Source of the DNA: Radiobacillus kanasensis
Lineage (GTDB): Bacteria > Bacillota > Bacilli > Bacillales > Amphibacillaceae
DNA length: 64,000 bases
Reading direction: 5' to 3'
NCBI RefSeq assembly: GCF_021049245.1
Contig: NZ_CP088020.1
Location: 3,850,001 to 3,914,000, forward strand
The translations under genes and the position numbers were made by a program. The notes beneath the pieces were generated by a model that saw nothing but the letters and a program-made list of their open reading frames with translations, was not told where the DNA came from and searched no databases. Numbering within the stretch: the first letter of the stretch is position 1; each line of letters starts with the position of its first letter. This document shows positions 1 to 8,659 of the stretch, piece after piece.

Positions 1-1228
1 TGTTACCCATCATATCATTAAAGCTATTAGCTAGTTCACCAATCTCATCCTCACGATTCGTTAGATCAGAGCGAACTTTTAAATCCCCATCTTTGGCAAC
101 AGACATCAGTTCCGAGATTTTTGTCATTGGTACTCCGATCATGTTTACGATGACCTTCCCAATGAATAAAGAAATGACAAACGAAATGACGATAACGATT
201 ATCGTAATGTAAAATATTTTATTCGTATCCTTTGTTAATTCCTTCGAAGATACAGCTCCGACAAGGTACCAATCAGTTACTTCGGAGGCATATTGAAAGA
301 TTAATTGATCATCCTGCGTTACAACATGCTTTTCTGATTTCAAATCAATTGGATAGCTATTCTTTTTATTGATTTCTTTTTCATCAAAAGAGAAGACAAC
401 TTTATTATTTTTGTCGACAACCTTAACAAGCCCATTTTCTCCAAACTTAACATCCTTAAGTGTTTCTTCAAATAGTTGGTTACTCAAATCAAAAGCTACA
501 ATATAATTGGCTCCATCAACCGTAAGCGCTTGCGCAAAGCTTACAGTAGAATCACTGCTTTTCCCAGATACTCCAGCTTCCATTCCACCTAACCAAAACA
601 TCTTTTCATCCGAATTAATGGCATTTTTATACCATTCTGAATCCAAGATAGAGTCATCCTGCAATGCGTCATCCGAAGAAAAAATGAGGGATCGATCGAC
701 ATTAATTAAATGCATACCTAATTGTTCATCGACAATCGCTAAATTTACTAATTTATCTTCAATTGTATTTTGAGTCATTATGTAGTCCAATTCCTGGGAG
801 TTAGCTTCATAACTATTTAAATTCTTTAAGAGATCCTGGAACTCTTTATCTATCAATAACTCCTGGACCATGCCCGTATATCGGCTGTAAACAAAGTCTA
901 ATTTGTCCCCAGCCTGGGTGATTGTTTGTTCAGAAGCATCTTCTACCTTTGTTGTGATGATATTATTCGATATAAAGTAGGATGCAAACCCTACTCCTGA
1001 AACGCTTATTAAAATAAATAGGATAAATGTATATAAGGTCTTTGTGGTGATAGACTTTTTCGCACGTCGTGTTTCTACATTTTTCTTATTAAATACATTT
1101 AAGGATGGCCAACTCTTAAACTTGGTTATACTTGGTTTCTTAAACCTTGGTTCTTTTGTAAGTCGCTTAGTCTTTAACTTCTGTAACGGTTTTGCTACTA
1201 TTTGTTTTATGTCTTTGAACTTTAGCAA
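1..1228 (-). CDS. Methyl-accepting chemotaxis protein, N-terminal part (runs off the window)
   Basis: About 409 codons of a membrane chemoreceptor are present; the C-terminal signalling domain lies outside the window. In order, the visible protein has a basic cytoplasmic N-terminus of about 55 residues, a first membrane helix near residues 58-80, an extracellular sensor region of about 260 residues that looks like a dCache fold, a second membrane helix (near bases 165-230), and the start of a HAMP linker ending in a DEIGELANSFNDMM-type motif at the window edge. The start is a TTG at 1228, preceded at 6 bases by a strong GGGGGG ribosome binding site; no ATG fits. The long basic N-terminus before the first helix is unusual for this family. 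The ligand cannot be inferred. Confidence 0.88.
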   Translation of the reverse strand, partial: MLKFKDIKQIVAKPLQKLKTKRLTKEPRFKKPSITKFKSWPSLNVFNKKNVETRRAKKSITTKTLYTFILFILISVSGVGFASYFISNNIITTKVEDASEQTITQAGDKLDFVYSRYTGMVQELLIDKEFQDLLKNLNSYEANSQELDYIMTQNTIEDKLVNLAIVDEQLGMHLINVDRSLIFSSDDALQDDSILDSEWYKNAINSDEKMFWLGGMEAGVSGKSSDSTVSFAQALTVDGANYIVAFDLSNQLFEETLKDVKFGENGLVKVVDKNNKVVFSFDEKEINKKNSYPIDLKSEKHVVTQDDQLIFQYASEVTDWYLVGAVSSKELTKDTNKIFYITIIVIVISFVISLFIGKVIVNMIGVPMTKISELMSVAKDGDLKVRSDLTNREDEIGELANSFNDMMGN

Positions 1229-1534
1229 TTGTATCCCCCCTGGTAATCATGATGTATGTGTAGGAAAGCTTTAGACCGAAATGACACACACCCTTTACTA
1301 TTTATTTAAATTCCTATATTAGCCTTTAGGTAGAAATCTACTAAAAGGTCAACGATCCCACTAACTTTACATCCAATATTTAGAATTTTCCGCTTACTTA
1401 ATGAATACGCTTACTTATAGATGAGACTATTATACCATTAATCTAGCAAAAAACGACAAATAATAGCAAAAATATCAACTGTAATTCACATCGGAAATAG
1501 CCATTGATAAGATTGCTTAGTTTTTATCGTTTAA

Positions 1535-1560
1535 TGAAACTAATTCACGCGACATACGTA
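1535..1560 (+). promoter_or_regulatory. Sigma-W-type promoter of spo0M
   Basis: TGAAAC at 1535-1540, a 16-base spacer, then CGTA at 1557-1560. This is an exact match to the Bacillus sigma-W consensus. It lies 45 bases before the spo0M start codon. Bacillus subtilis spo0M is a known sigma-W target, so position and gene identity support each other. The rest of the 377-base gap (1229-1605) is AT-rich with no other recognisable feature. Confidence 0.8.
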
Positions 1561-1605
1561 TTCAGTGATAGAGAACTGATTTGATATTCTAAGAGGAGGC
1601 TATTC

Positions 1606-2364
1606 ATGTTAAAGAAATGGTTGGCGAGTGTTGGTATTGGTAGTGCACGGGTTGATACACAATTAGCAAAAGATCAATTAACACCTGGAGAAAACTTTCA
1701 AGGGAAGGTAGTCGTGGAAGGTGGGAATACGGAACAACAAATAGACCGCATTAACCTTTTCGTTATGACAGAGGCTCTTCGTGAAAGAGATGATAAAAAA
1801 TTCTATGAAAAAGTAGTACTGCATAAATTTTCATTAAGTCAATCCTTCACGATCGGAGAAGGGGAAAAAAAGGAATTCGATTTCGAATTCACGTTACCTA
1901 TTCAAACTCCTCCAACTCTTGGACGTACAAAGGTTTGGATTCAAACTGGATTAGATATCCCTTCTGCCATTGATCCAAAAGATCGTGATTATATCCAAGT
2001 GCAGTCCCATCCTTCTATGAGCACGGTGTTGGATGCTATCTATAACGGACTGGGATTCCATTTACGAAAAGTAGAGATGGAGTATTCCAAGCGCTTAGGC
2101 TATATACAAGAGTTTGAGTTTCTCCCTTCTAATGAGTTTAGAGCAGATTTAGATGAGTTAGAAGCTTACTTTTTCCTTAAAGAGCATGAAATCGAAGTGG
2201 TCCTTCAAGTGGATAGACGTGCAAAAGGTCTTGGTGGATTATTTGCCGAAGCGTTAGAAATGGATGAAAGCTATGTTCGTGTTACTTTTTCTCATGTGGA
2301 AGTTGAGAAGGGGACAAATTATATAGCGGGGCAGTTGCGTGAGACGATTAGACGATTTAGTTAG
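1606..2364 (+). CDS. spo0M: Sporulation-control protein Spo0M
   Basis: 252 residues, close to the usual length of about 258. Spo0M has an arrestin-like beta-sandwich fold and acts in the cytoplasm, where it influences early sporulation and cell-envelope behaviour. The N-terminus (MLKKWLASVGIGSARVDTQL) and the following pattern, with a promised binding-face segment LTPGE..G.V.V.GG, are characteristic of the family. The start is set by a GGAGG site 8 bases upstream. The gene is monocistronic, between a sigma-W-type promoter and an intrinsic terminator, which suggests control by envelope stress. Confidence 0.93.
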   Translation: MLKKWLASVGIGSARVDTQLAKDQLTPGENFQGKVVVEGGNTEQQIDRINLFVMTEALRERDDKKFYEKVVLHKFSLSQSFTIGEGEKKEFDFEFTLPIQTPPTLGRTKVWIQTGLDIPSAIDPKDRDYIQVQSHPSMSTVLDAIYNGLGFHLRKVEMEYSKRLGYIQEFEFLPSNEFRADLDELEAYFFLKEHEIEVVLQVDRRAKGLGGLFAEALEMDESYVRVTFSHVEVEKGTNYIAGQLRETIRRFS

Positions 2365-2366
2365 TG

Positions 2367-2394
2367 AAAAGCCAACCATTTGGTTGGCTTTTTT
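2367..2394 (+). terminator. Intrinsic terminator of spo0M
   Basis: Perfect 10-bp stem AAGCCAACCA / TGGTTGGCTT with a 2-base loop (2369-2390), followed by a T tract. Confidence 0.9.
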
Positions 2395-2479
2395 CCTGAA
2401 CTCCGCATAGTCGGAGATAAAGTTAAAGTACCTATTTCAACTATAATATGTTGAGAGTAATGTGAGAAGATTATGGTTT

Positions 2480-3079
2480 TTAATCCTCGCGTTCAAAGAT
2501 ACGCTCACTAATTTGACGAAGAAACTGAGCCCATTTTTCTTGGAATTCTGGTTCCTCTAACGTATGTCCTGTTATCAGTCGTGTGACATTATCATAAAGA
2601 AGCGGATAGATAGTTAGGCTAGACATCATCAAAGTAATCAATGCAGGGTCTAGCTCCTTCGGTACCAGACCCATCTCCTGTTTAGACTTCATATCTGCAT
2701 TATAGGATTGAAGCACTTTCGACCTTATTTCCTCTCCGTTCACATTATGTGGTAGCTCTTCAACAGCCTCCCAGGCAGTAAACTTGAGAAAATCTCTTAG
2801 ATTATTCAAATTCACCTCTAATCGAAATTCAGCGATATCCACAGGATTAGTAGGTAACGTCAAATTTTCTGTAGGCACTGCAGAAACAAAGTCCGCAATG
2901 GTTTGATTAATCAGATCATCTTTCCCTTTAAAATAATGATAAATCAGCTGCTTTTTAACTCCTGCCCGTTTTGCAATGGATTCGATTCTCGTACCATGAT
3001 AGCCTCTTTCAAAGAACTCTTTTTTGGCTGCCTGGAGTATTTTCTTTCGGGTGCGTTCTGCATCACGTATTTCACCCAT
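2480..3079 (-). CDS. TetR/AcrR family transcriptional regulator
   Basis: 199 residues from the ATG at 3079, which has a GGTGG site about 11 bases upstream; an in-frame ATG at 3109 has no site. Residues 5-55 form the TetR helix-turn-helix with the usual TRKKILQAAKKEFFERGY start and an IYHYFKGKDDL recognition end. The C-terminal ligand-binding half has no recognisable specificity. It is transcribed divergently from a VOC-family gene, and the intergenic region holds three similar palindromes. It therefore probably represses both itself and that neighbour. Confidence 0.9.
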   Translation of the reverse strand: MGEIRDAERTRKKILQAAKKEFFERGYHGTRIESIAKRAGVKKQLIYHYFKGKDDLINQTIADFVSAVPTENLTLPTNPVDIAEFRLEVNLNNLRDFLKFTAWEAVEELPHNVNGEEIRSKVLQSYNADMKSKQEMGLVPKELDPALITLMMSSLTIYPLLYDNVTRLITGHTLEEPEFQEKWAQFLRQISERIFERED

Positions 3080-3128
3080 TGTTGTTTTCACCACCCAATT
3101 ACTTTTCATATAAAAAGCGTAAAGATTA

Positions 3129-3230
3129 ACTTAACAAAAGTCAAATAGTAGTTGAACAATACTAAATTACTACTTGACAAATGGTAAGTTAAAATTTACT
3201 ATAACGGTATAACTTAACAATTGTAAAGTT
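3129..3230. promoter_or_regulatory. Three TetR-type operators around a promoter
   Basis: Three related 18-bp palindromes: ACTTAACAAAAGTCAAAT at 3129-3146, ACTTGACAAATGGTAAGT at 3172-3189 and ACTTAACAATTGTAAAGT at 3212-3229. They start 43 and 40 bases apart, so all lie on about the same DNA face. The middle one covers the -35 box of a promoter reading toward the VOC gene (TTGACA at 3174-3179, 17-base spacer, TACTAT at 3197-3202). The arrangement predicts tight repression by the adjacent TetR protein. Confidence 0.65.
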
Positions 3231-3255
3231 AAATTGATGAATGAGGTGATGAAAA

Positions 3256-3666
3256 ATGGCATTTAAACCAGGTATGACGTTTATTAACCTTTCTGTCAGC
3301 GACCTGAAGAAATCCATGAATTTCTTCAATGAAATGGGGTTTTCGTTTAACATGCAATTCACAGACGAAAATGCAGCTTGTATGGTCATAAATGACAATA
3401 CTTTTGCAATGCTTTTGACAGAAGCACACTTCAAGAACTTCACCAATAAAGAAATTGCCAATGCAGCAACTCACACAGAAGTATTAGTATCCTTTGCAGT
3501 GGAAAGTAGAGAACAAGTCGATGCAATCTTAAAGAAGGCCATAGAATCCGGTGGCAGTCCTGCCACTGATCTAAAGGATCTCGGATTTATGTATCAAGCG
3601 GGGTTCCAGGATCTAGACGGTCATATCTGGGAAGTATTTTACATGGATATGGAAGCTCAGCAGTAA
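3256..3666 (+). CDS. VOC family (glyoxalase/bleomycin-resistance fold) protein
   Basis: 136 residues, one full VOC domain: an N-terminal beta-alpha-beta unit (INLSVSDLKKSMNFFNEMGF) and a C-terminal unit ending FQDLDGHIWEVFYMD, where the metal-ligand glutamate of the family sits. Members include extradiol dioxygenases, glyoxalases and drug-binding proteins; the substrate is unknown here. A GAGGTGATG site lies just upstream of the ATG. The gene is divergent from a TetR regulator with operators in its promoter, suggesting induction by a small toxic compound. Confidence 0.88.
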   Translation: MAFKPGMTFINLSVSDLKKSMNFFNEMGFSFNMQFTDENAACMVINDNTFAMLLTEAHFKNFTNKEIANAATHTEVLVSFAVESREQVDAILKKAIESGGSPATDLKDLGFMYQAGFQDLDGHIWEVFYMDMEAQQ

Positions 3667-3803
3667 GTCCCATAAAATACTAAACCCGGTCAAGTGATGT
3701 TGTATGTCACTAACCAAGAAAATCCTTAGATTTTCACAGATTATTACGCTTCTAAAGTTTTCCCGGTGAGTTACGGTGTGGCGCTACATGAGTTTATAAA
3801 CAA

Positions 3804-3847
3804 ATAAAAAAACGTAAAGGAGAGGTCATTTGCAACCTCTCCTTTAC
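3804..3847 (-). terminator. Intrinsic terminator of mqo
   Basis: Perfect 13-bp stem (3814-3826 with 3835-3847) and an 8-base loop. The A-rich stretch 3804-3812 gives a U tract when read on the minus strand, just after the mqo stop codon. Confidence 0.88.
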
Positions 3848-3877
3848 TAGTTATATATGCCTTGGCTTCTTCATAGG

Positions 3878-5374
3878 CTAACTATAAACTGTTTCTCCTA
3901 GGCCAAGTGCCTGTGCTGTAGAAGTATGAATTTCTTTGAAAAACTCAGGGTTTTCCACTAGTGACAGACCATAAGAAGGAATCATTTCTTTGATTTTAGG
4001 CTCCCATTCTTCCATACGCTCTGGGAAGCACTGCTGTAGCACTTCAAGCATAACGTGAACAGCAGTAGAAGCTCCAGGGGAAGCTCCAAGCAATGCAGCA
4101 ATCGTTCCATCAGCAGCAGTCACCACTTCCGTACCAAATTGAAGGGTTCCTTTTCCTCCTGCCTCTGTATCTTTAATTACTTGCACACGTTGACCCGCTA
4201 CTACAATACCCCAATCCTCGCTTTTGGCGTTCGGGATAAACTCACGTAATTCTTCCATGCGTTTTTCATTCGATAACAAAACTTGCTGAATCAGGTATTT
4301 TGTCAGTCCCATGTTTTTTACACCAGCTGCCAACATCGTGAATAAATTATTCGGTTTTACAGAACGGATTAAGTCCAAATATGAACCCGTTTTCAAGAAC
4401 TTCGGTGAAAATCCGGCAAACGGTCCAAACAGCAATGTTTTTTTGTTGTCGATATACCTTGTATCCAGATGCGGAACTGACATCGGAGGAGCACCAACTT
4501 TGGCTTTCCCGTAGACTTTTGCCTGATGCTGCTCTACCACTTCTGGGTTATTACACACCATAAATAATCCACTTACCGGGAACCCTCCAACACGTTTGGA
4601 CTCCGGAATACCTGTTTTTTGGAGCAATGGAAGACTTCCACCCCCACCACCAACAAAGACGAAATCTGCCGTATGGTACTCAAGTTTACCGTTTTTATTA
4701 TCCTGTACTTTCACTTCCCACAAGCCGTCGCTAGTACGTTTAATATCCTTTACACTATGCTTGTAGTTAACGTCAACATTTTGATTCTCTAAGTGTTTAA
4801 ATAACAAACGAGTTAACGCCCCGAAATTGACATCTGTTCCAGAATCGATTTTGGTTGCCGCTATTGGTTCGCTCGGTGAGCGGCCTTCCATGATAAGCGG
4901 AATCCATTCTTTCAGTTTTTCAGGCTCATCTGAAAATTCCATTCCTTGAAATAGAGGATTGTTTGACAACGCTTTAAAACGTTTTTTCAAAAACGTTACA
5001 TTATCTTCCCCTTGTACCATACTCATGTGAGGCAAAGGCATGATAAAGTCCTGTGGATTCTGAATCAGATTGCTTTTAACAAGATGAGACCAAAACTGTC
5101 TAGAAAGCTGAAACTGTTCGTTAATGTTTATCGCTTTACTTATGTCAATAGATCCATCTGGTTTTTCAGATGTATAGTTCAGTTCGCACAATGCAGAATG
5201 GCCAGTACCTGCATTATTCCATTCGTTTGAGCTTTCTTCTCCAGGTTTCCCAAGTTGCTCAAATACTTTGATATCCATTTCTGGTGCTAGCTCTTTTAGT
5301 AAGGCTCCCAAAGTCGCACTCATGACTCCAGCACCAATTAAGATTACGTCTGTTTTTCCCTGTATGTTGCTCAT
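3878..5374 (-). CDS. mqo: Malate:quinone oxidoreductase
   Basis: 498 residues, normal for the family. Mqo is a peripheral membrane FAD enzyme that oxidises malate to oxaloacetate and passes electrons to the quinone pool, serving the citric acid cycle and the respiratory chain. Visible landmarks are the FAD-binding GAGVMSA at residues 14-20, the [19 protein letters not shown] segment near 50, the [19 protein letters not shown] segment mid-protein and the C-terminal [15 protein letters not shown] motif. The ATG at 5374 is chosen because an AAGGAAGGG site lies 6 bases before it; the upstream TTG at 5395 has none. It is a single-gene unit with its own terminator. Confidence 0.95.
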   Translation of the reverse strand: MSNIQGKTDVILIGAGVMSATLGALLKELAPEMDIKVFEQLGKPGEESSNEWNNAGTGHSALCELNYTSEKPDGSIDISKAININEQFQLSRQFWSHLVKSNLIQNPQDFIMPLPHMSMVQGEDNVTFLKKRFKALSNNPLFQGMEFSDEPEKLKEWIPLIMEGRSPSEPIAATKIDSGTDVNFGALTRLLFKHLENQNVDVNYKHSVKDIKRTSDGLWEVKVQDNKNGKLEYHTADFVFVGGGGGSLPLLQKTGIPESKRVGGFPVSGLFMVCNNPEVVEQHQAKVYGKAKVGAPPMSVPHLDTRYIDNKKTLLFGPFAGFSPKFLKTGSYLDLIRSVKPNNLFTMLAAGVKNMGLTKYLIQQVLLSNEKRMEELREFIPNAKSEDWGIVVAGQRVQVIKDTEAGGKGTLQFGTEVVTAADGTIAALLGASPGASTAVHVMLEVLQQCFPERMEEWEPKIKEMIPSYGLSLVENPEFFKEIHTSTAQALGLGETVYS

Positions 5375-5423
5375 TGTACCCTTCCTTATCCCCAAAAATT
5401 TGCAAAAAGAGTAGGCACTCCTG

Positions 5424-5475
5424 CTAAGATTTCATAAAAAAGCAAGGTGCCAACTGGTACACACCTTTTCTATCT
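5424..5475 (-). promoter_or_regulatory. Terminator-like hairpin in the mqo leader
   Basis: Read on the minus strand, AAGGTG, a 12-base loop, CACCTT and then GCTTTTTT lie about 70-90 bases upstream of the mqo start. This has the form of an intrinsic terminator inside the leader. It may be an attenuator or simply the end of a short upstream transcript. No riboswitch family was recognised. Confidence 0.35.
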
Positions 5476-5725
5476 CTGTTTAAACTTTATGGTTTGTCTA
5501 TAAGAATAAATATCTAATGTTATCTTATAATTATAAACTATTTCGTGTTGCTTAAAAAGTGATAAGTGCTTCCAATTAGGGGAGAAACGGAAAATCCAAG
5601 TACTTTTCTTGGTTTTTTGGGTTTAAGGTAGGATTATTGCTTTTTTCTTTGCTTTACGTGCTCTTCAAACGCAACTTAATTACTCCTCTGAAGATTTGTA
5701 GTCTTTATTTTGGTACTTGTACATA

Positions 5726-5776
5726 TTATTTTGCAAAACGAGCCTTTTCCAACCCGTTAATATCAATTTTCTTCAT
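5726..5776 (-). pseudogene. C-terminal tail of the PhnB-like VOC gene split by the tnpB element
   Basis: The last 16 codons and stop of an open frame that begins exactly at the left edge of the insertion (MKKIDINGLEKARFAK). This matches the typical KMKKIDI..L.. C-terminus of two-domain PhnB/YjdN-like VOC proteins. The other fragment lies on the same strand on the far side of the element at 7168-7740, and joining the two across the insertion keeps the reading frame. About 75-95 residues expected between them are missing, so a deletion accompanied or preceded the insertion. Confidence 0.6.
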
Positions 5777-5899
5777 CTAAACTCGCCAAGGAGACCCCAA
5801 CCTAAATCTACGATTTAGTTGCGGGAGGAATTGGCGCTCTCACCCCTTTAAAAACACTTGTTCGTATTATATACTATTAATAATAGGAGGTGTAAAAAG

Positions 5900-7024
5900 A
5901 TGCCCGAAAAAACCATTACGATCACGGCAAAAATAAAAATCTTACCAACTGAAAAAGAGAAAGAACTTCTCCTTGACACGATTCGTGCAGTGAGAGAAGC
6001 GTTGAACTATGCCTCCAGCGAAGCTTTCAATAAGAAAATTTTCTCGAATATCCAGCTACACAAACATACGTATCATCCTATGAGAAGTAAGTTCGGTCTC
6101 CGTTCTCAAATGGCTAATAGCGTGAACAAAACCGTTTGTGCCAAGTACAAATCAATGAAATCAAATGGCGTTACGAATACGAAGGTTATGTTTAAGAATC
6201 CGGAGTATGATTTAGTGTGGAATCGGGATTATTCTCTCAAAAAAGCAGTATTCTCCGTAAACACATTGAAAGGAAGAATTTCTGTCCCCTTCGAAACGAA
6301 GGGAATGGAACATTTCTTCGACGGAGAATGGAAATTTGGTACGGCTAAACTGGTCACGAAAAAGGGAAAATTCTTTTTACACATTCCGATGACCAAAGCG
6401 TTCGAAGCAAGTGAAAATATAGACAACATTGTCGGAATTGATCTAGGTATTAATTTCGTAGCGACCGTTTATGATCAAAATGGAAAAACGACCTTCTTTA
6501 GTGGCAAGCAAATTAAACAAAAGCGTGGCCACTATAAAATGTTACGCAAGCAACTGCAACAGAAACAAACAGCCTCAGCAAGAAGAAGACTATCAAAAAT
6601 TGGTCAACGAGAAAACCGTTGGATGACAGATGTAAACCACTGCATCACCAAGGCACTCGTTAGTCAATATGGTCCGAATACATTGTTTGTTTTAGAAGAT
6701 CTTTCTGGCATAAGAACAGCAACCGAAAAAGTTCGTAAAAGTAATCGATACGTATCCGTATCCTGGTCTTTTGGCCAGTTTAGTAACTTCATAGAATACA
6801 AGTCTTTAATGAACCAATCGGAGGTTCTGTTTGTCGATCCAGCCTATACGTCTCAGACTTGTCCGAAATGCAGTCATCGCGATAAAACAAACCGCCATAA
6901 AAAGATCCACACCTTCTGTTGTAAAAGGTGCGAATATCGTTCTAATGATGATCGCATTGCTGCGATGAATCTCTATCAAAAGGGAAGTCAGTACCTTAGA
7001 GAATCTAGCCAGCAAGCTGGGTAG
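5900..7024 (+). CDS. tnpB: RNA-guided nuclease TnpB
   Basis: 374 residues, full length. TnpB is an RNA-guided DNA endonuclease, ancestral to Cas12, that helps keep IS605-type elements at their donor sites. The RuvC-like catalytic residues appear intact: D181 in VGIDLGINF, E266 in FVLEDLSG and D351 in NDDRIAAMN. The zinc finger is complete (C321, C324, C341, C344). The ATG at 5900 has an AGGAGG site; upstream in-frame codons do not. The protein lacks obvious inactivating changes, so it may still be active even though the element has no transposase of its own. Confidence 0.93.
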   Translation: MPEKTITITAKIKILPTEKEKELLLDTIRAVREALNYASSEAFNKKIFSNIQLHKHTYHPMRSKFGLRSQMANSVNKTVCAKYKSMKSNGVTNTKVMFKNPEYDLVWNRDYSLKKAVFSVNTLKGRISVPFETKGMEHFFDGEWKFGTAKLVTKKGKFFLHIPMTKAFEASENIDNIVGIDLGINFVATVYDQNGKTTFFSGKQIKQKRGHYKMLRKQLQQKQTASARRRLSKIGQRENRWMTDVNHCITKALVSQYGPNTLFVLEDLSGIRTATEKVRKSNRYVSVSWSFGQFSNFIEYKSLMNQSEVLFVDPAYTSQTCPKCSHRDKTNRHKKIHTFCCKRCEYRSNDDRIAAMNLYQKGSQYLRESSQQAG

Positions 7025-7167
7025 ATAGGGTATTTGTCAATATGCCCAGATGTGACACCACGCTGTATCAGTTTGGCAGCGAAAAGAGATAGGAGCTCTA
7101 AGAGCGTTGGTACTATCGGGTAGTCACAAGCTCCATCAAAATCTATGATTTAGTTGGAGTAATTGAC
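7025..7167 (+). ncRNA. Candidate omega (reRNA) guide RNA of the tnpB element
   Basis: The 143 bases between the tnpB stop and the right end hold several short inverted repeats (for example AGCTCTAAGAGC-like and the terminal ATC..GAT hairpin). In this family the 3' end of the element is transcribed with tnpB and processed to a scaffold whose guide is the first 16-20 bases beyond the right end. Here the guide would start at 7168 and read into the interrupted VOC gene. RNA limits are inferred from the family, not seen. Confidence 0.55.
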
Positions 7168-7740
7168 GCCGTAAAGATTAAAATCAGCATATTTCACTTT
7201 TGCCTTCGCTGACTGGGCTTCACCAGGTTCATATTTGCTGACTACACCTACTTCTACGTTATCAAATATTTCTGTGTAGAACGTTATTGCTTCTTCCGCC
7301 ATACCACATGATTCCCCGGAGAAAAGCATATTTGGCGTAATCTTTTGTGTAGTCTGGCCTTCATCTACCAGCATCAACTGCCACGACAAACCATATCTAT
7401 CCCTGACCCAGCCATACCATTTGCTAAACGGATACTCCCCAAGTGGCATTAATTCAGCCCCACCGTCTACTAATGCCCTCCATTTGACATCTACTTCTTC
7501 CACACTGTCGCAAGCTACCATTAACGATATAGTAGGATTAAATGTGAAGTAAGGACCTGCACTTATTGCTTGGAATTCCTGCCCAGCAAGTTTAAAGCTT
7601 ACTATTTCTGAATCGCCAGAAGGAGTGTCTTCCAAAACGGTCACATGTAATAGCTCTGAATTCTCAAATAGACCAATATAAAACTGAGCGGCTTCTTTAG
7701 CTTCCTTGTCGTACCATAAATGCGGAACTATTTTTTGCAT
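7150..7740 (-). pseudogene. PhnB-like VOC family gene, truncated by the tnpB element
   Basis: The N-terminal 190 codons of a two-domain PhnB/YjdN-like protein of the VOC fold: [18 protein letters not shown] opens the first domain, [18 protein letters not shown] closes it, and [18 protein letters not shown] opens the second. The second domain breaks off after a DFNLYG motif at 7168; the last few codons before the stop at 7150 come from the element. The intact family is close to 300 residues. A 16-codon tail lies beyond the insertion at 5726-5776. Functions in this family are poorly defined. Confidence 0.85.
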
Positions 7741-7845
7741 AAGATTCCCTCTTTACAGTTTATTTTTGTACCAAATTGACTAAACTTCTCCGCTATACTA
7801 GTTATCTTAAGGCTATTATCCGAAAAAATGTCGGTGATTCTAGTT

Positions 7846-8280
7846 CTAAGATGTTTGGAAACTCTCACTATACTTTTTGAAATTATCCAGAATTGACTGC
7901 CATCCTGTCTTTTGCATCTCCATGGAATTGGTGTCTTCCGCTTCGAAGGTTTCCATTACTTTCGTGTCATTATCCCGAGCAATAAACGAAATTTCAACCT
8001 TCCTACCGTCCTCCATCGTGTAAGAAATTAACTCATGTTGCTTCACTTCATCATAAATGCCAGTAAAATCAAATCCAAAGCTACCGTCCTTCGCTTCCAT
8101 TCTTGTAAGGAATTTGCCGCCAGTCCTTAAATCATTTTCCGCTTTTGGCGCATGCCAATCATCCGAAGCATTCGACCATTGCTTGATATGCTCTGGTGCC
8201 GTCCAATACTCCCACACTTTTTCAACTGGTACATGAACAGTGGTTTCAACCGAAATAGTTTCCTTCTTACCCGTTTCCAT
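7846..8280 (-). CDS. SRPBCC (AHSA1/START-like) domain protein
   Basis: 144 residues, one complete hydrophobic-cavity domain of the Activator-of-Hsp90/YndB type. Diagnostic pieces are VHVPVEKVWEYWTAPEHIKQW at the start, DLRTGGKFLTRME in the middle and a C-terminal GWQSILDNFKKY helix. Bacterial members bind small hydrophobic ligands, and the ligand is unknown. The ATG at 8280 follows a GGGGTG site and is preferred to the GTG at 8289. These genes are often found beside PhnB-like VOC genes, as here, but the partner is broken. Confidence 0.87.
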   Translation of the reverse strand: METGKKETISVETTVHVPVEKVWEYWTAPEHIKQWSNASDDWHAPKAENDLRTGGKFLTRMEAKDGSFGFDFTGIYDEVKQHELISYTMEDGRKVEISFIARDNDTKVMETFEAEDTNSMEMQKTGWQSILDNFKKYSESFQTS

Positions 8281-8495
8281 TATGAACACCCCGCTATTCT
8301 AAATTTTAGCTTAATCATATATGTAATCGTTTTAATCTTCAATGAGTATTTTGGGGTGTTAAAAATCACTTCCATTTTTTAATTGAAACTACTGCCGAAT
8401 AAGATGTATCATCCTTGATATAATTACTACAATGATACCTGAATCCGTTTAGAAGACTCTGATGACATGTTCTTTGACAGTTATTTTTAAAGTTT

Positions 8496-8550
8496 AAAAG
8501 ATGATTTCCGAAATCTATCGTGCAGAATCGGGAATCATCTTTTTATTTTC
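8496..8550. terminator. Bidirectional terminator-like hairpin
   Basis: AAAAGATGATT..CC (8496-8509) pairs with GG.AATCATCTTTTT (8530-8544) across a 20-base loop. It lies in the 379-base gap 8281-8659, between an outgoing SRPBCC gene and the end of the ABC permease gene. Nothing else in the gap is recognisable. Confidence 0.6.
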
Positions 8551-8659
8551 CATCATTTTTGTCTTCTTATCTTTATATAAAGGTGGCTAATGGAGTTTTT
8601 CCTGTAGTCTTGTCCATGCGATGGTCCTTTATTGGTGGTCTTTTTATTTACAAAATCGG

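Larger units (their letters stand above)
5777..7167 (+). mobile_element. IS605-family (IS1341-type) element carrying only tnpB
   Basis: About 1.39 kb. It contains tnpB and no tnpA transposase, which is typical of IS1341-type elements that need a transposase supplied in trans. Both ends carry a similar imperfect hairpin around an AAATC..GATTTAGTTG core (left near 5793-5832, right near 7130-7160). The left flank is TTCAT (5772-5776), resembling the 5-base target-adjacent motifs of the family, with no target duplication, as expected. Edges are inferred from where the interrupted VOC gene stops and resumes. Confidence 0.75.

Noticed and set aside
5380..5860. A riboswitch or T-box in the mqo leader region
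   Set aside because: Only a simple terminator-like hairpin is seen; no T-box or other conserved riboswitch core was recognised.
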